A stretch of DNA of 64,000 nucleotides from Methylorubrum populi (GTDB lineage: Bacteria > Pseudomonadota > Alphaproteobacteria > Rhizobiales > Beijerinckiaceae). The translations under genes were made by a program, and so were the position numbers. Under the pieces are notes generated by a model. It was given only the letters and a program-made list of their open reading frames with translations, was not told where the DNA came from and searched no databases. The stretch is from NCBI GenBank assembly GCA_020741775.1, contig DYYG01000011.1:100349-164348 (forward strand). The letters are read 5' to 3'. Positions 28,956 through 38,941 of the stretch are shown here, in pieces (position 1 is the stretch's first letter; each line of letters begins with the position of its first letter).

Positions 28956-30869
28956 ATGGTCCATACCGGCTACAATCCGGGCCTGGTCGCCCTTTCCCTC
29001 GCCATCGCCGTGCTGGCCTCCTACACGGCCCTCGACCTCGGCGGGCGCGTGCGCTCCGCTGGGCCGGGCTCGCGCTGGGCCTGGCTTCTCGGCGCCGCCC
29101 TGGCGATGGGCGGCGGCATCTGGTCGATGCATTTCGTCGGCATGCTGGCCTTCGAGATGGAGCTGCCCGCCGCTTACGACCTCGGGATCACGCTCCTCTC
29201 CCTGCTCATCGCCATCGGTGTCACCGGTGCCGCCCTGGCCTGGGTCGGCCGCCCGCGAGCCAGCCCCAGGGACGTCCTCGTCGCCGGCCCCATGATGGGG
29301 GTGGGGATCGCCTCCATGCATTACACCGGCATGGCCGCGGTGCGGATGGCCGGCCATCTGGCCTACAGCCTTCCGGTGGTGGCGCTCTCCCTCGGCATTG
29401 CCGTCACCGCCGCCACCGCGGCGCTCTGGCTCACCTTCAGGCCGACGAGCGTCCGTCAGAAGCTGGCTGCCGCCGTCCTCATGGGCATCGCCGTGGCCGG
29501 TATGCACTATACCGGCATGGCCGCCGCGACCTTTTCCGTCGAGCAGGCCGGAGACCACGCGGCCCATGTTGCCGCGCCCCATGTCGCCGCGGCCGGCGTC
29601 GATCACCAGAACCTCGCCCTCTCCGTGGCCGGGGCGACATTCGTGATCCTGTTCCTCGCCATGCTCGCCTCGGCGTTCGACCAGCAACGGATCCAGGGCG
29701 AATTGCAGGCGAGCGAGGAGCGTTTCCGGGCGGCGGTGCAGGCGGTCCGCGGCGTGCTCTGGACCAATGACCCCCAGGGCCGGATGAGCGGCGAGCAGCC
29801 GGGCTGGGCGGCGCTGACCGGACAGACACAGGCCGAGTACCAGGGCTTCGGCTGGTCGGAGGCGGTGCATCCGGACGACCGGCAGGCGAGCGTCACCGCC
29901 TGGAACGCGACGGTCGCTGCCCGCAGCACCTTCATCCACGAGCACCGGGTGCGGGCCCGCGACGGGCTGTGGCGCCACTTCTCGATCCGCGCGGTGCCGG
30001 TGCTCGACGCGCAGGGCGCCATCCGCGAATGGGTCGGCGTTCACACCGACATCACCGAGCAGCGGGAGGCGGAGGCGGAACTGCGCGAGTCCAACGACGA
30101 GATCCAGCGCTACGCCTACATCGTCAGCCACGATCTGCGGGCTCCCCTCGTCAATGTGATGGGCTTCACCAGCGAGCTGGAGGCCTCGCGTGACGAGATG
30201 CGATCGCTGCTGCGCGATCATCCGCAGGGCCAGCGGATCGACGAGGAGATCGGCGAGGCCCTGGGCTTCATCCAGGCGGCCATCGTCAAGATGGAGCGTC
30301 TGATCGCAGCGATTCTCAAACTGTCGCGGGAAGGGCGGCGCCGCTTCGCTCCCGAGCCCCTCGACATGACAGCCCTGATCCGAGGCATCGCCGACGCGCA
30401 GCGCCACCATGCCGGCCGCAAGGGCGCGACGGTGACGGTGGCGGACGACCTGCCTCGGATCGCCGCCGATCGGCTCGCTGTCGAGCAGATCTTCGGGAAC
30501 CTGATCGACAACGCGCTCAAATATCTCGATCCGAGCCGTCCCGGATCCGTCACGATCACGGCCAAGCCCGCTCCCGGAAACCGCGTCCGCTTCGCCGTGG
30601 CCGATAACGGGCGGGGCATCGCCGCGAAGGATCATGCCCGCGTGTTCGAGCTGTTCCGGCGGGCCGGCGCGCAGGATCAGCCCGGTGAGGGAATCGGGCT
30701 CGCCAGCGTGAAAGCCCTGGTGCGCGCCCTCGGTGGCCGGATCGAACTCTCGTCGCAGCCCGGGATCGGTACCACCTTTATCGTGACGCTGCCCCGCGAG
30801 CCGGCTACAGGCCGTCATGAGGCGTCCGACGCCCGGAGTCCCGAAACGATGACCATGGCCGCGGAGTAG
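28956..30869 (+). CDS. MHYT-domain membrane sensor histidine kinase
   Basis: A 637-aa kinase. The N-terminal MHYT module (about 1-245) has seven predicted membrane helices and three copies of the motif: MHFVGM at 58-63, MHYTGM at 121-126 and 183-188. The family is proposed to bind copper and sense oxygen, CO or NO. A PAS/PAC domain (about 250-370), HisKA (phospho-His in [16 protein letters not shown]) and HATPase ([31 protein letters not shown]) follow. Two bases separate it from the response regulator gene, so it heads a three-gene operon. Confidence 0.88.
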   Translation: MVHTGYNPGLVALSLAIAVLASYTALDLGGRVRSAGPGSRWAWLLGAALAMGGGIWSMHFVGMLAFEMELPAAYDLGITLLSLLIAIGVTGAALAWVGRPRASPRDVLVAGPMMGVGIASMHYTGMAAVRMAGHLAYSLPVVALSLGIAVTAATAALWLTFRPTSVRQKLAAAVLMGIAVAGMHYTGMAAATFSVEQAGDHAAHVAAPHVAAAGVDHQNLALSVAGATFVILFLAMLASAFDQQRIQGELQASEERFRAAVQAVRGVLWTNDPQGRMSGEQPGWAALTGQTQAEYQGFGWSEAVHPDDRQASVTAWNATVAARSTFIHEHRVRARDGLWRHFSIRAVPVLDAQGAIREWVGVHTDITEQREAEAELRESNDEIQRYAYIVSHDLRAPLVNVMGFTSELEASRDEMRSLLRDHPQGQRIDEEIGEALGFIQAAIVKMERLIAAILKLSREGRRRFAPEPLDMTALIRGIADAQRHHAGRKGATVTVADDLPRIAADRLAVEQIFGNLIDNALKYLDPSRPGSVTITAKPAPGNRVRFAVADNGRGIAAKDHARVFELFRRAGAQDQPGEGIGLASVKALVRALGGRIELSSQPGIGTTFIVTLPREPATGRHEASDARSPETMTMAAE

Positions 30870-30871
30870 AG

Positions 30872-31318
30872 ATGCAGCTCCCCTTCAATGCCGTCACCAT
30901 CGTCATGATCGAGGACGACGAGGGACATGCCCGGCTGATCGAGCGCAATATCCGCCGCGCCGGGGTGAACAACGAGATCCTGGCGTTTCGGGATGGAACC
31001 ACCGCCCTCGATTACCTGTTCGGCGCCGACGGGAGCGGGGAGGCGAGCGGCCGCCGCCACCTCCTCATCCTGCTCGATCTCAACCTGCCGGACATGACGG
31101 GCATCGACATCCTGGAACGGGTCAAGGCCAATCCGCATACCAAGCGCTCGCCGGTGGTGGTCCTGACCACGACGGACGACAGCCGCGAGATCCAGCGCTG
31201 TTACGACCTCGGCGCGAACGTCTACATCACCAAACCGGTCAATTACGAAGGCTTCTCGAACGCGATCCGTCAGCTCGGGCTGTTCTTCTCGGTCATCCAG
31301 GTTCCCGAGAACTCATGA
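30872..31318 (+). CDS. Single-domain response regulator
   Basis: A 148-aa stand-alone receiver domain. The acid pocket is IEDDEGH (15-16), the phospho-accepting Asp is D69 ([13 protein letters not shown]), the switch is VVLTTTDD, and the Lys is in [10 protein letters not shown]. It resembles the Rcp1-type regulators that pair with PAS or phytochrome kinases. It has no output domain, so it probably relays phosphate or binds a partner. It ends in an ATGA overlap with the next kinase gene. Confidence 0.88.
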   Translation: MQLPFNAVTIVMIEDDEGHARLIERNIRRAGVNNEILAFRDGTTALDYLFGADGSGEASGRRHLLILLDLNLPDMTGIDILERVKANPHTKRSPVVVLTTTDDSREIQRCYDLGANVYITKPVNYEGFSNAIRQLGLFFSVIQVPENS

Positions 31319-32361
31319 GCGACGCCAGTCCGGCTCCGGGCCGTATCCTCTATATCGACGACGATCCCGGCCTCGGCCGCCTCGTCGAACGAGCGCTGCA
31401 GGCAAGGGGCTATCGCGTCGAGCTGGCCGGAACCGGCGAGGACGGGTTGGAGCGGGCACGCGCGGGGCAGATCGACCTGATCGCCCTCGACCATCACCTG
31501 CCGGACCAGACCGGCCTCGATCTGCTCCCCGCCTTGCGCGCCCTGCCCGATGCGCCGCCGGTCATCTACGTGACCGGCTCCGAGGACACCCGGGTCGCGG
31601 TGGCCGCCCTCAAGGCCGGCGCGGTCGATTACGTCTGGAAGGATCTGCAGGGCCAGTTCCGCGAGCTTCTAGGCGAGGCTGTCGATACCGCGCTGCGCCA
31701 GGAAACCCTGCGGCGCGACAAGGAGCGCGCCGAGGCCGCCGTGCGGGAGGCACGCGACCGGGCCGAATTGCTGCTGCGCGAGGTCAACCATCGGGTCGCC
31801 AATTCGCTGACATTGGTCGCGGCCCTGGCCCGCATGCAGACGAACGCCGTATCGGACCCGGCCGCCAAGCTGGCGCTTGAAGAGATGCAGGCGCGCATCT
31901 CCGCCATCGCCGGCATCCACCGCCGGCTCTACACGTCGCAGGACGTGGAAGCGGTCGAACTCGACGCCTATCTGGCGGGGCTGGTCGAGGAGCTTCAGGT
32001 GTCGATGCGGGCATCGGGCCGCGATCATGCGATCCATCTCGAAGCGGAGCCGATCCAGCTCGCCACCGATAAAGCGGTCTCCCTCGGCGTCGTCGTGACG
32101 GAACTCGTGACCAACGCCTACAAATACGCCTACCCGGCGGAGATTCAGGGCGAGATCCGGGTCCATGTCAGCCGCAACGGGCCGGATACGCTCTCGCTGA
32201 TCGTCGAGGATGACGGAATCGGCTGGACCGGAGAGGGGGAAACGCGGGGAACCGGCCTTGGCTCACGGATCATTCGGGCCATGGCGTCGAACCTGCGCTC
32301 CGAACTCACCTACATCCCAGGCCCTACCGGAACGCGCGCCGCCCTCTCGTTCCAAACCTGA
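31315..32361 (+). CDS. Hybrid receiver-HWE/HisKA_2 histidine kinase
   Basis: A 348-aa protein with an N-terminal receiver (D59 in [14 protein letters not shown]109) and a C-terminal HWE/HisKA_2-type kinase (phospho-His H159 in [13 protein letters not shown], then [13 protein letters not shown] and [15 protein letters not shown] in the ATPase). Having a receiver in front of the kinase means an upstream phosphorylation event (perhaps from the MHYT kinase) can set kinase activity. HWE kinases often feed the PhyR/EcfG stress response in this class. Translationally coupled (4-bp overlap) to the response regulator. Confidence 0.85.
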   Translation: MSDASPAPGRILYIDDDPGLGRLVERALQARGYRVELAGTGEDGLERARAGQIDLIALDHHLPDQTGLDLLPALRALPDAPPVIYVTGSEDTRVAVAALKAGAVDYVWKDLQGQFRELLGEAVDTALRQETLRRDKERAEAAVREARDRAELLLREVNHRVANSLTLVAALARMQTNAVSDPAAKLALEEMQARISAIAGIHRRLYTSQDVEAVELDAYLAGLVEELQVSMRASGRDHAIHLEAEPIQLATDKAVSLGVVVTELVTNAYKYAYPAEIQGEIRVHVSRNGPDTLSLIVEDDGIGWTGEGETRGTGLGSRIIRAMASNLRSELTYIPGPTGTRAALSFQT

Positions 32362-32440
32362 CGCCAGACCTGAGGCGGCTCGGAAAGGCGGGTCCGACAC
32401 CATCGGCAGATCGGAAGCGCGCGGGACACCGGACGGTCCC

Positions 32441-32707
32441 TCAGAACCGGCGGCAACGGGGAGGGCCATCGCCGGACAGCGAAGCGGGCACGACATGCCC
32501 CCCCGCCGCTTCGCAGACCGACCGGAACGGTTTCTCGGGCCGGTGGAAGCTCCAGATCGCGATCATCGGTGCCACCATGATGAACACGGTCATGCCCATG
32601 ATGAAGGCCGGGAACCAAGCCGGCGCCTCCCGACGCGGCGGCTCCGGCCGGATCGGCGGTATCGGTGCCAGGAAGGCCAGAAGCGGAAGCCAATCCGGAA
32701 CGCTCAT
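32441..32707 (-). CDS. Small single-helix membrane protein
   Basis: An 88-aa protein: a proline-rich N-terminus with hydrophobic start (MSVPDWLPLLAFLAPIPPI), one strong membrane helix (AWFPAFIMGMTVFIMVAPMI), and a polar C-terminal tail. The ribosome binding site is weak (AGAG). The flanking 32362-32440 and 32708-32898 hold nothing recognisable. No family is recognised. Confidence 0.45.
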   Translation of the reverse strand: MSVPDWLPLLAFLAPIPPIRPEPPRREAPAWFPAFIMGMTVFIMVAPMIAIWSFHRPEKPFRSVCEAAGGHVVPASLSGDGPPRCRRF

Positions 32708-32898
32708 GGTGTCGCTCTTTTGCGGTGGCTGTTCAGGCCGAAAAGGCGTCAGCGGCGCGCCCGACCGGCCCAGCTCTCACACCGGTTCGGCCAGCTCCCT
32801 CGCGAAAAGCCGTCGAGCCGCTCTGAGGTAACACGGCACCGGGGAAATCGGATCACATCGGGCCGGCAGAGATTGCGGGCGGCGCATCGCTCCGCCCG

Positions 32899-34869
32899 TC
32901 ACGGCACCGGCACCGACGACGTCAACCGGTCGACCGAGAGCAGATAGGCGATCAGCGCCGCCTGGTCCTCATCGGAGAATCCGGTCCCGGCATCGGCCCA
33001 GTAGGCGTGTCCCTCGCCGGTGACCCGGGCGCGGCGCTCCTTCGCGGAAGCCGCGTTCGCCGCCACCACCTTGGCGCGCAGCTCTCGATCGATCAAAGCC
33101 CGCAGACTGTTGGCGGGATCGGGCGCTATGCCGGCATCCAGCGTGCCCGGCACCCCGAGTTGCGTGCCCGCGTCGGTCCCGACCGCGATCCCGGAATCGT
33201 GGAGATAGGGCGCGCTCCAGGCGAGCCCGACGAGGTTCGGCACCTTGTAGCCGCCCTTCGTCCCGGCATGGCCCCAGGCGAGCTGGACCTGCTTGAGTGC
33301 CTCTCCCTCCAGGGGAATCGGAACGATCGTGGGATCGGGCGAAAGCGGAAACGGTGTGTCGGTGGCGAAGATCGCCGGCGGCGCAAGACGCGCCTCCATC
33401 CTGACCGTCGCCTGTGCCCGGCTCGGCTGCGTGCCGATCTCCTCAATGGGGATCACGCGGTTGTTGGTCAGGGCCGGCCCCGCATGACAGCCGGCACAGC
33501 CGGCGCGCTCGAAGGCGGCGCGACCGCGCGACACCTGCTCGGCCCGGCCCGCCTCGGTTTGAGCCGCCGGCGGGCGCAGAAGATTCTGGAATGCCGACAT
33601 GGCGTTGTTGGCGTAGTTGGCTGGCTCGCCGGGCACGGAGGCGAGAAGGCCGTTATCGGTCATGTAATTGGTGGCGGGAAAGCTCGGCAGAACCGCGTAG
33701 CTGTTAAGACCGGGCGCGCCCGGCGTCGGGTCGACGGCTTGCAGCACCTCGGTCGGGCTCTTGTCGGAAGCGGGATCGTAGCGCAGCGCCTCGGCCGCGG
33801 CCCCCTGAAGAACGATGCCGAGATAAACCTGCGGATCGAGCCCGAACAGGGTCTTGGCCGCCCGTGTCTGCTGGGTGGTGTCGGAATTGGCGGCGTGGAC
33901 GTTGTTGTTGAGCGCGGACAACCCCTTGAATGGGCCGATCCCCGCCCGACCGCTCCAGCTATAGGGCTCTCCATAGGCCGAGAAGCTCGACGGGATCGAG
34001 GTCGGATTGGTCTGCCTGTCGGCCGAGGAGTCGAAGCTACCGGCGGGCCAGCTCGCCACCTCCACCTTGGCGGCGGCTTCGAACGCCGCGCGATCCGGGA
34101 GCGCGGTTCTGGTCCCGTCTTCGGTCGCCACACTGCGGGACGGGTCCCCCGGATGTGCGGCGGGGTCGGCGCTACCATGCATGAAATATGCACTCGCATT
34201 GCTCGCGAGCGCCATCAGCAGGCCGGCATTGAGATCGGTGTTGGGGGCGCCTTCGACCACTTTGCCCGATGCCGGATCGACGGCGGCGTGACAGAGGGCG
34301 CAGGTAATCCCCATCCGCAGATGGCCACGATCGTAGAAGGTGCGGATACCGAGGATGAACGGTGAGCCGCGGGGCACGTCGAGGCCGGTGGGAACCAGTT
34401 CGCCCTTCTTCCAGGTCCGATCACCCACCGTCACGTCGCGGGCCATGCGCACCTGGAGATTCCCGGTGCCTTCGCCCTTGAGCAGAAGGAGCGCGCGGGC
34501 GACCTCGTAGGGCGTGAGACCGCCATCGAGCATGCCCATCACATCGGAGAGGAACACCTCATTGCCGAAGGTCTCGCGATAGAAGGCTTCCCGGCCGCGC
34601 TTCACCAAAGCCGTGTCGATGGCGACGGCGCCCTTGTCCGGCGCGAGGGCGGCTCGGCCGTCCGGCGTCTGCTTCAGCCGCTCCGCCTCGTCGCGCAGAA
34701 CGCGGCGGCCGAGGACATCGTAAGCGGTCTCCATCGCGTAACGTTCAGGATTGAGCAGCGCGTCATCGTCCGGCATCGGCGCGTAGCTGAAGCGCGCCAG
34801 GGCCCCAATGACGACCACCCCTCCGAGGAGGACGGCAGAAGCGGTGATTGTACGAAGCGGCCAGCCCAT
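32899..34869 (-). CDS. Di-haem cytochrome c protein
   Basis: A 656-aa exported protein with an N-terminal hydrophobic signal/anchor (about 8-30) and two haem c motifs, CALCH in the first half and CAGCH in the second. The second domain (from about 470) has the cytochrome c-peroxidase/MauG-like layout: GRAAFERAGCAGCHAGPALTNN, a KVPNLVGLAWSAPYLHDSG segment and a Met/His-rich end. The long first half has no close family I can name. The frame opens at a TTG at 34917, but the ATG at 34869 directly precedes the hydrophobic segment. Role: periplasmic electron transfer or peroxide reduction (inference). Confidence 0.7.
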   Translation of the reverse strand: MGWPLRTITASAVLLGGVVVIGALARFSYAPMPDDDALLNPERYAMETAYDVLGRRVLRDEAERLKQTPDGRAALAPDKGAVAIDTALVKRGREAFYRETFGNEVFLSDVMGMLDGGLTPYEVARALLLLKGEGTGNLQVRMARDVTVGDRTWKKGELVPTGLDVPRGSPFILGIRTFYDRGHLRMGITCALCHAAVDPASGKVVEGAPNTDLNAGLLMALASNASAYFMHGSADPAAHPGDPSRSVATEDGTRTALPDRAAFEAAAKVEVASWPAGSFDSSADRQTNPTSIPSSFSAYGEPYSWSGRAGIGPFKGLSALNNNVHAANSDTTQQTRAAKTLFGLDPQVYLGIVLQGAAAEALRYDPASDKSPTEVLQAVDPTPGAPGLNSYAVLPSFPATNYMTDNGLLASVPGEPANYANNAMSAFQNLLRPPAAQTEAGRAEQVSRGRAAFERAGCAGCHAGPALTNNRVIPIEEIGTQPSRAQATVRMEARLAPPAIFATDTPFPLSPDPTIVPIPLEGEALKQVQLAWGHAGTKGGYKVPNLVGLAWSAPYLHDSGIAVGTDAGTQLGVPGTLDAGIAPDPANSLRALIDRELRAKVVAANAASAKERRARVTGEGHAYWADAGTGFSDEDQAALIAYLLSVDRLTSSVPVP

Positions 34870-35033
34870 TCCGACGGTGGTCCATGTTGCGAGGCGATGA
34901 AGGCACCCTGCGAACAACCAGATCGAGGCAGACTCGTTCGACGCGATTGAAAATAACCTAAGCTATGTTGATATTTGTCTGGTTCGCACTAGACGCGACA
35001 TAAGGTTGTTGTCGGCATTCATTTTAGGGGGCC

Positions 35034-35058
35034 GGAACAAGCTCTTTCGAATGCCGAT
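35034..35058 (+). promoter_or_regulatory. EcfG-like promoter candidate upstream of ECF sigma gene
   Basis: GGAAC (35034-35038) and CGAT (35055-35058) with a 16-bp spacer; the -10 differs by one base from the EcfG consensus CGTT. It lies 94 bp before the sigma-factor ATG, compatible with autoregulation or stress-response control of that gene. Confidence 0.4.
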
Positions 35059-35151
35059 AATCTATGTTGGCGCAAGGCGTGACAAATCGCGGGACAACTC
35101 CGCCGCGGGGGTTCGCCCCTTGCTCGAGTCCGTGATCCACCACAGGACCTG

Positions 35152-35895
35152 ATGCCAAAGACTGCTCTCCTCGACACTGCCCTGCCGGAAGGCGAGGCAC
35201 CTGCTCTCCCCATGGACGTTCAGCTCCGTCTCGGGGTTCTCCTTGCGGAAGCCTATGCGCGAATGCCGGGAAATCCGGCCGTCGAGGCTGGCCGCTTCGA
35301 TGCTCTGCTGGCCCGTCTGGAAACCGTCCTCGTTGCCCAGGAGGGCAAGGACGAGGAGTCGTTCCGGACCGCGATCATCGAGATGACGCCGCGGCTCTAC
35401 AACTTCGCGATGTCGCTGACCAAGAACCCGTCCGCCGCCGATGACCTCGTGCAGGATACCTTCCTGCGGGCGTGGCGCAGCCGATCTCGCTTCACGGTCG
35501 GCACCAATCTCGGCGCGTGGCTGTTCACGATCATGCGCAACGCCTTCTACTCGCGTCACCGTAAGGAGGTGCGCGAAGTGGCCGACAGCGACGGCGATTA
35601 CGCGGAGCGTCTGGCTGCCGCGCCGGAGCAGGCCGGCCATGTCGATCTGATGGATGCGCAGACGGCCCTGGCCAAGCTGCCGCTGCCGATGCGGCAGGCG
35701 CTGATCCTCGTGGCGATCGAGAACCTCAGCTACGAGGAGGCGGCCACTGTCATGAATTGCCGCATCGGCACGGTGAAGAGCCGGGTCTGGCGCGCGCGGG
35801 AACAGCTCGCCCAGATCCTCGGCTACAACGCCGCCGATGTTGGCTCCGACAGCATGACGCTCTCCGCCGTCGGCGGCTCGACCTGGATGGCGTAG
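35152..35895 (+). CDS. ECF sigma factor, EcfG-like, with N-terminal extension
   Basis: A 247-aa sigma-70-family ECF factor. Sigma-2 (about 78-145) has LYNFAMSLTKNPSAADDLVQDTFLRAWR, the DLVQD-T form seen in EcfG-type general-stress sigma factors. Sigma-4 (about 165-220) has LPLPMRQALILVAIENLSYEEA and GTVKSRVWRAREQLA. An extra segment of roughly 70 residues precedes sigma-2. No anti-sigma factor, nepR or phyR adjoins, unlike many ecfG loci, so it may be a secondary EcfG paralogue. The ATG has AGGA four bases upstream. Confidence 0.75.
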   Translation: MPKTALLDTALPEGEAPALPMDVQLRLGVLLAEAYARMPGNPAVEAGRFDALLARLETVLVAQEGKDEESFRTAIIEMTPRLYNFAMSLTKNPSAADDLVQDTFLRAWRSRSRFTVGTNLGAWLFTIMRNAFYSRHRKEVREVADSDGDYAERLAAAPEQAGHVDLMDAQTALAKLPLPMRQALILVAIENLSYEEAATVMNCRIGTVKSRVWRAREQLAQILGYNAADVGSDSMTLSAVGGSTWMA

Positions 35896-35940
35896 CCCTC
35901 TCTCGGGAATGGCGCCGGATCTCCCCCGGCGCCGCCCCGG

Positions 35941-36780
35941 TCATGCGGTCATCTGCAACTGGAATTGCGGAAGGCCGGAGGGGCGAGCCAATCCGAATTC
36001 CTTGAGCGACAGCACCACGACCGGCTCGTCCTTGCGGGCGATCACGACGCTGTTGTCGGGCACCGGCGTCCAAGTGGCGTGCTCCTTGTCGAGCGGCTCC
36101 GAGACCACGACGACGCCATCGGCCGATTGCCGGTAATACATGCTGTTGGCTGCATCGTTGGCGGCATAACGGAAGGCGTAGAGGTCGCGCCCATCGGCAA
36201 GCGCCGCCGTAAAGCGGAACGGGTGGCCGCCTTCGATGCCGCCGACGAGATCCGTCACTTTCGCAAGCGCTCGGGCTGTCGCGGTGATCGGATCGCGCTG
36301 GGTCTCGGAGGCCATCAGACCCTGACCGAGGATCGCCAGGAACAACGCCTCCGAATCCGTCGTGCCATTGCGCGATGAATAGAGTTCGTCCGGGATCAGT
36401 GCCTCGATCGGCCGGCGCAGCCGCGACCAGTCGCCGACATAGCCGTTGTGCATGAACAGCCAGGGGCCGCAGGCGAAGGGATGGCAGTTCGGCCGCGTGA
36501 TCGGCGTGCCGGTCGCGGCCCGCACATGGGCGAAGAACAGGTGCGAGTGCAGGTGCCGGCAGATGTAGCGCAGGTTCTCATCGGACCAGGCCGGCTGCAC
36601 CTCGCGGAACCGGCCGGGCTCCGGGTGGTCTCCGTACCAGCCGAGGCCGAAGCCGTCGCCGTTGGTACTCGCGGTCGATTCGAGCGCCTTGATGCTCTGC
36701 GAAACCAGCGAATGCGCCGGCTCGGTGACGTAGTGCTCCAGCGGGATCGTGCGGCCCCGGTAGGCGATCCAGCGACACAT
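35941..36780 (-). CDS. Class II glutamine amidotransferase (YafJ/EgtC-like)
   Basis: A 279-aa N-terminal-nucleophile hydrolase. Cys2 follows the initiator Met (MCRWIAYRG), which fixes the start at 36780 rather than the upstream frame opening. STNGDGFGLGWYG, FFAHVRAATGTPITRPNCHPF and WLFMHNGYVGDW are family motifs forming the glutaminase pocket. Stand-alone members of this group hydrolyse gamma-glutamyl bonds, but the substrate is unknown. It lies in the same direction as the amidotransferase gene next to it, 143 bp apart. Confidence 0.82.
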   Translation of the reverse strand: MCRWIAYRGRTIPLEHYVTEPAHSLVSQSIKALESTASTNGDGFGLGWYGDHPEPGRFREVQPAWSDENLRYICRHLHSHLFFAHVRAATGTPITRPNCHPFACGPWLFMHNGYVGDWSRLRRPIEALIPDELYSSRNGTTDSEALFLAILGQGLMASETQRDPITATARALAKVTDLVGGIEGGHPFRFTAALADGRDLYAFRYAANDAANSMYYRQSADGVVVVSEPLDKEHATWTPVPDNSVVIARKDEPVVVLSLKEFGLARPSGLPQFQLQMTA

Positions 36781-36923
36781 TTCTCGGGTTCTCCCCAACC
36801 GCGCATTCTCGTCCGCCGCCCTTCAGGGACGATCGTGGAGAATCCGCGTCACCTTAAGCGCAACAGCCCGCGTTGCGGGAACGCGTGCAGCGTGCGTCAC
36901 GCCTCCAACGCAGGAGGCGCCGA

Positions 36924-38693
36924 TCAGATGCCGTGGGATTGCAGCCACGCTTCCACCAGCGCGACCTGCCAGAGCTTCGAATTGCCCTTCGGCGTCAGGG
37001 TCCCGTCCGGGTCGGCGAGCAGGCGATCGACGTAAGGGCGGTTGAAGATCCCGCGCTGGCGGGCAGCGGGGCGGTCGAGGACGTCGCGCACGAAATCCAT
37101 GAACGGCCCGCGGATATGCTTGAGCGCAGGAACCGGGAAATAGCCCTTCGGCCGGTCGATCACCTCCGCCGGCACCACGGCGCGGGCGGCCTCCTTGAGG
37201 ATGTACTTGCCGCCATCCCGCACCTTGAGTTCCGCCGGGATGCGGGCGGCGAGTTCGACGAGTTCGTGATCGAGGAAGGGGACCCGCGCCTCCAGCCCGC
37301 AGGCCATGGTCATGTTGTCGACCCGCTTCACCGGATCGTCGACCAGCATGATCCGCTGGTCGAGGTCGAGGGTCTTGTCGATGGCGCTGGCGCTCTTCGA
37401 TTCCGCGAAGAATCGGGCGATGTAATCGCGGCTGTAATCCTCATCGACGAAGTCCGGCGCCAGGGCCTCCCCCATCTCGGCATGGTCGCGGTCGAAATAG
37501 GCCCGGGCGTAATCGGCGGTCGGGTCTGTCGAGCCCATCATCTTCGGATACCAATGGTAGCCGCCGAACACCTCGTCGGCGCCCTGGCCGCTCTGGATCA
37601 CCTTCACATGCTTGGCGACCTCCTGCGACAGCAGCAGGAACGCCACCGCATCGTGGCTCATCTGCGGCTCGGCCATGGCGTGGATCGCGGCCGGCAAGGC
37701 GTCGAGGGTGCGCGAGCCGTCCACGACGAGCTTGGCATGATCGGTCTCGAAGCGCTCGGCGATGATGTCGGAATATTTGAATTCGTCGCCTTCGACCCCG
37801 TTCACCGCGTCGAAGCCCACAGAGAAGGTTTTGAGCCCCGCCTGACCGTTCTGAGCGAGAAGGGCGACGATGAGCGACGAGTCGAGGCCGCCGGACAGGA
37901 GCACACCGGTCGGGACGTCGGCGATCTGACGGCGGGCGACGGCGGTGGCGAGGGAATCCAGCACCGCCGCGCGCCAATCACCCTCGGTCATGAAGCGGTC
38001 TTCCGCCCGCGGACCGACAACGAGCGACCAGTAGGTCTCCTCCTTGCGCGATCCGTCGGGTTCGAAGGTCACGGTGGTAGCGGGGTGGAGCTTCCGGACG
38101 CCCTTGAGGATCGTCAGCGGCGCCGGCACGCCGGCGTGCCAGCTCATGTAATGGTGCAGGGCGACCTTATCGATGGAGGTATCGACCCCGCCAGCGGCGA
38201 GGAGGGCGGGCAGCGAAGACGCGAAGCGGAAGCGCCGGCCGCTCTCGGCATAGTAGAGCGGCTTGATGCCGAGGCGGTCACGGGCGAGCGTGACGCGGCC
38301 CGTCTCGCGCTCATGAACCGCGAAGGCGAACATGCCGAGGAAGCGTGTCACGCAATCGCGGCCCCAGGCATGGAACGCCTTGAGCACGACTTCGCTGTCG
38401 CTGCTTGAGAAGAAGCGATAGCCCTTGGCCACCAGCTCCTCGCGCAGTTCGCGGTAATTGTAGATGCAACCGTTGAAGACGACCGAGAGGCCGAGTTCGG
38501 CATCGACCATCGGCTGCTGACCCGCCTCCGACAGATCGATGATCTTGAGGCGGCAATGGCCGAACACCACCGGTCCGTGGCCGTGGATGCCACCGGAATC
38601 AGGGCCGCGGGGGCGCAAGACCGCCATCATGGCGCTGACGGCCCCCGGATCGGCCGCGCCTCCAAAATTGATCTCGCCGCAAATTCCGCACAT
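36924..38693 (-). CDS. Asparagine-synthase-family amidotransferase, N-acetylglutaminylglutamine amide type
   Basis: A 589-aa two-domain enzyme. The N-terminal glutaminase begins MCGICGEINFGG (Cys2 nucleophile). The C-terminal synthetase has the ATP-pyrophosphatase P-loop VLLSGGLDSSLIVALLA. Details such as LKIIDLSEAGQQPMVDAELG and VDTSIDKVALHHYMSWHA match the branch that amidates N-acetylglutaminylglutamine to the osmoprotectant NAGGN. The usual acetyltransferase/ligase and peptidase partners are not adjacent here, so plain asparagine synthetase (AsnB) remains possible. The frame opens 73 codons earlier, but Met-Cys fixes the start. Confidence 0.78.
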   Translation of the reverse strand: MCGICGEINFGGAADPGAVSAMMAVLRPRGPDSGGIHGHGPVVFGHCRLKIIDLSEAGQQPMVDAELGLSVVFNGCIYNYRELREELVAKGYRFFSSSDSEVVLKAFHAWGRDCVTRFLGMFAFAVHERETGRVTLARDRLGIKPLYYAESGRRFRFASSLPALLAAGGVDTSIDKVALHHYMSWHAGVPAPLTILKGVRKLHPATTVTFEPDGSRKEETYWSLVVGPRAEDRFMTEGDWRAAVLDSLATAVARRQIADVPTGVLLSGGLDSSLIVALLAQNGQAGLKTFSVGFDAVNGVEGDEFKYSDIIAERFETDHAKLVVDGSRTLDALPAAIHAMAEPQMSHDAVAFLLLSQEVAKHVKVIQSGQGADEVFGGYHWYPKMMGSTDPTADYARAYFDRDHAEMGEALAPDFVDEDYSRDYIARFFAESKSASAIDKTLDLDQRIMLVDDPVKRVDNMTMACGLEARVPFLDHELVELAARIPAELKVRDGGKYILKEAARAVVPAEVIDRPKGYFPVPALKHIRGPFMDFVRDVLDRPAARQRGIFNRPYVDRLLADPDGTLTPKGNSKLWQVALVEAWLQSHGI

Positions 38694-38941
38694 CGGCGCC
38701 GGCCGTCCTCGTCGTTTCCGGGTCACGCGAACCTGAGCGGCAAAACCGAAGAGCCGCCAGCCTGTTCCCGACATCGCGCGCATGGCTGCCGCGCGCGGTC
38801 CTGCCCATCCCCGCCGCGCCTCCTTTGAGGGCCGATGAATAGGAGACCGGCATGGCCTGAAATGAGACTTGATGACCGATACGAAACGTAATGCGACAGA
38901 AAAGGACAGCATCGGACCGAATCATCGGCTATGCTGATGGT

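Noticed and set aside
28782..30818. 678-codon minus-strand frame
   Set aside because: Antisense shadow of the MHYT kinase; composition (Gly/Asp/His-rich, no family motif) is typical of shadow frames.
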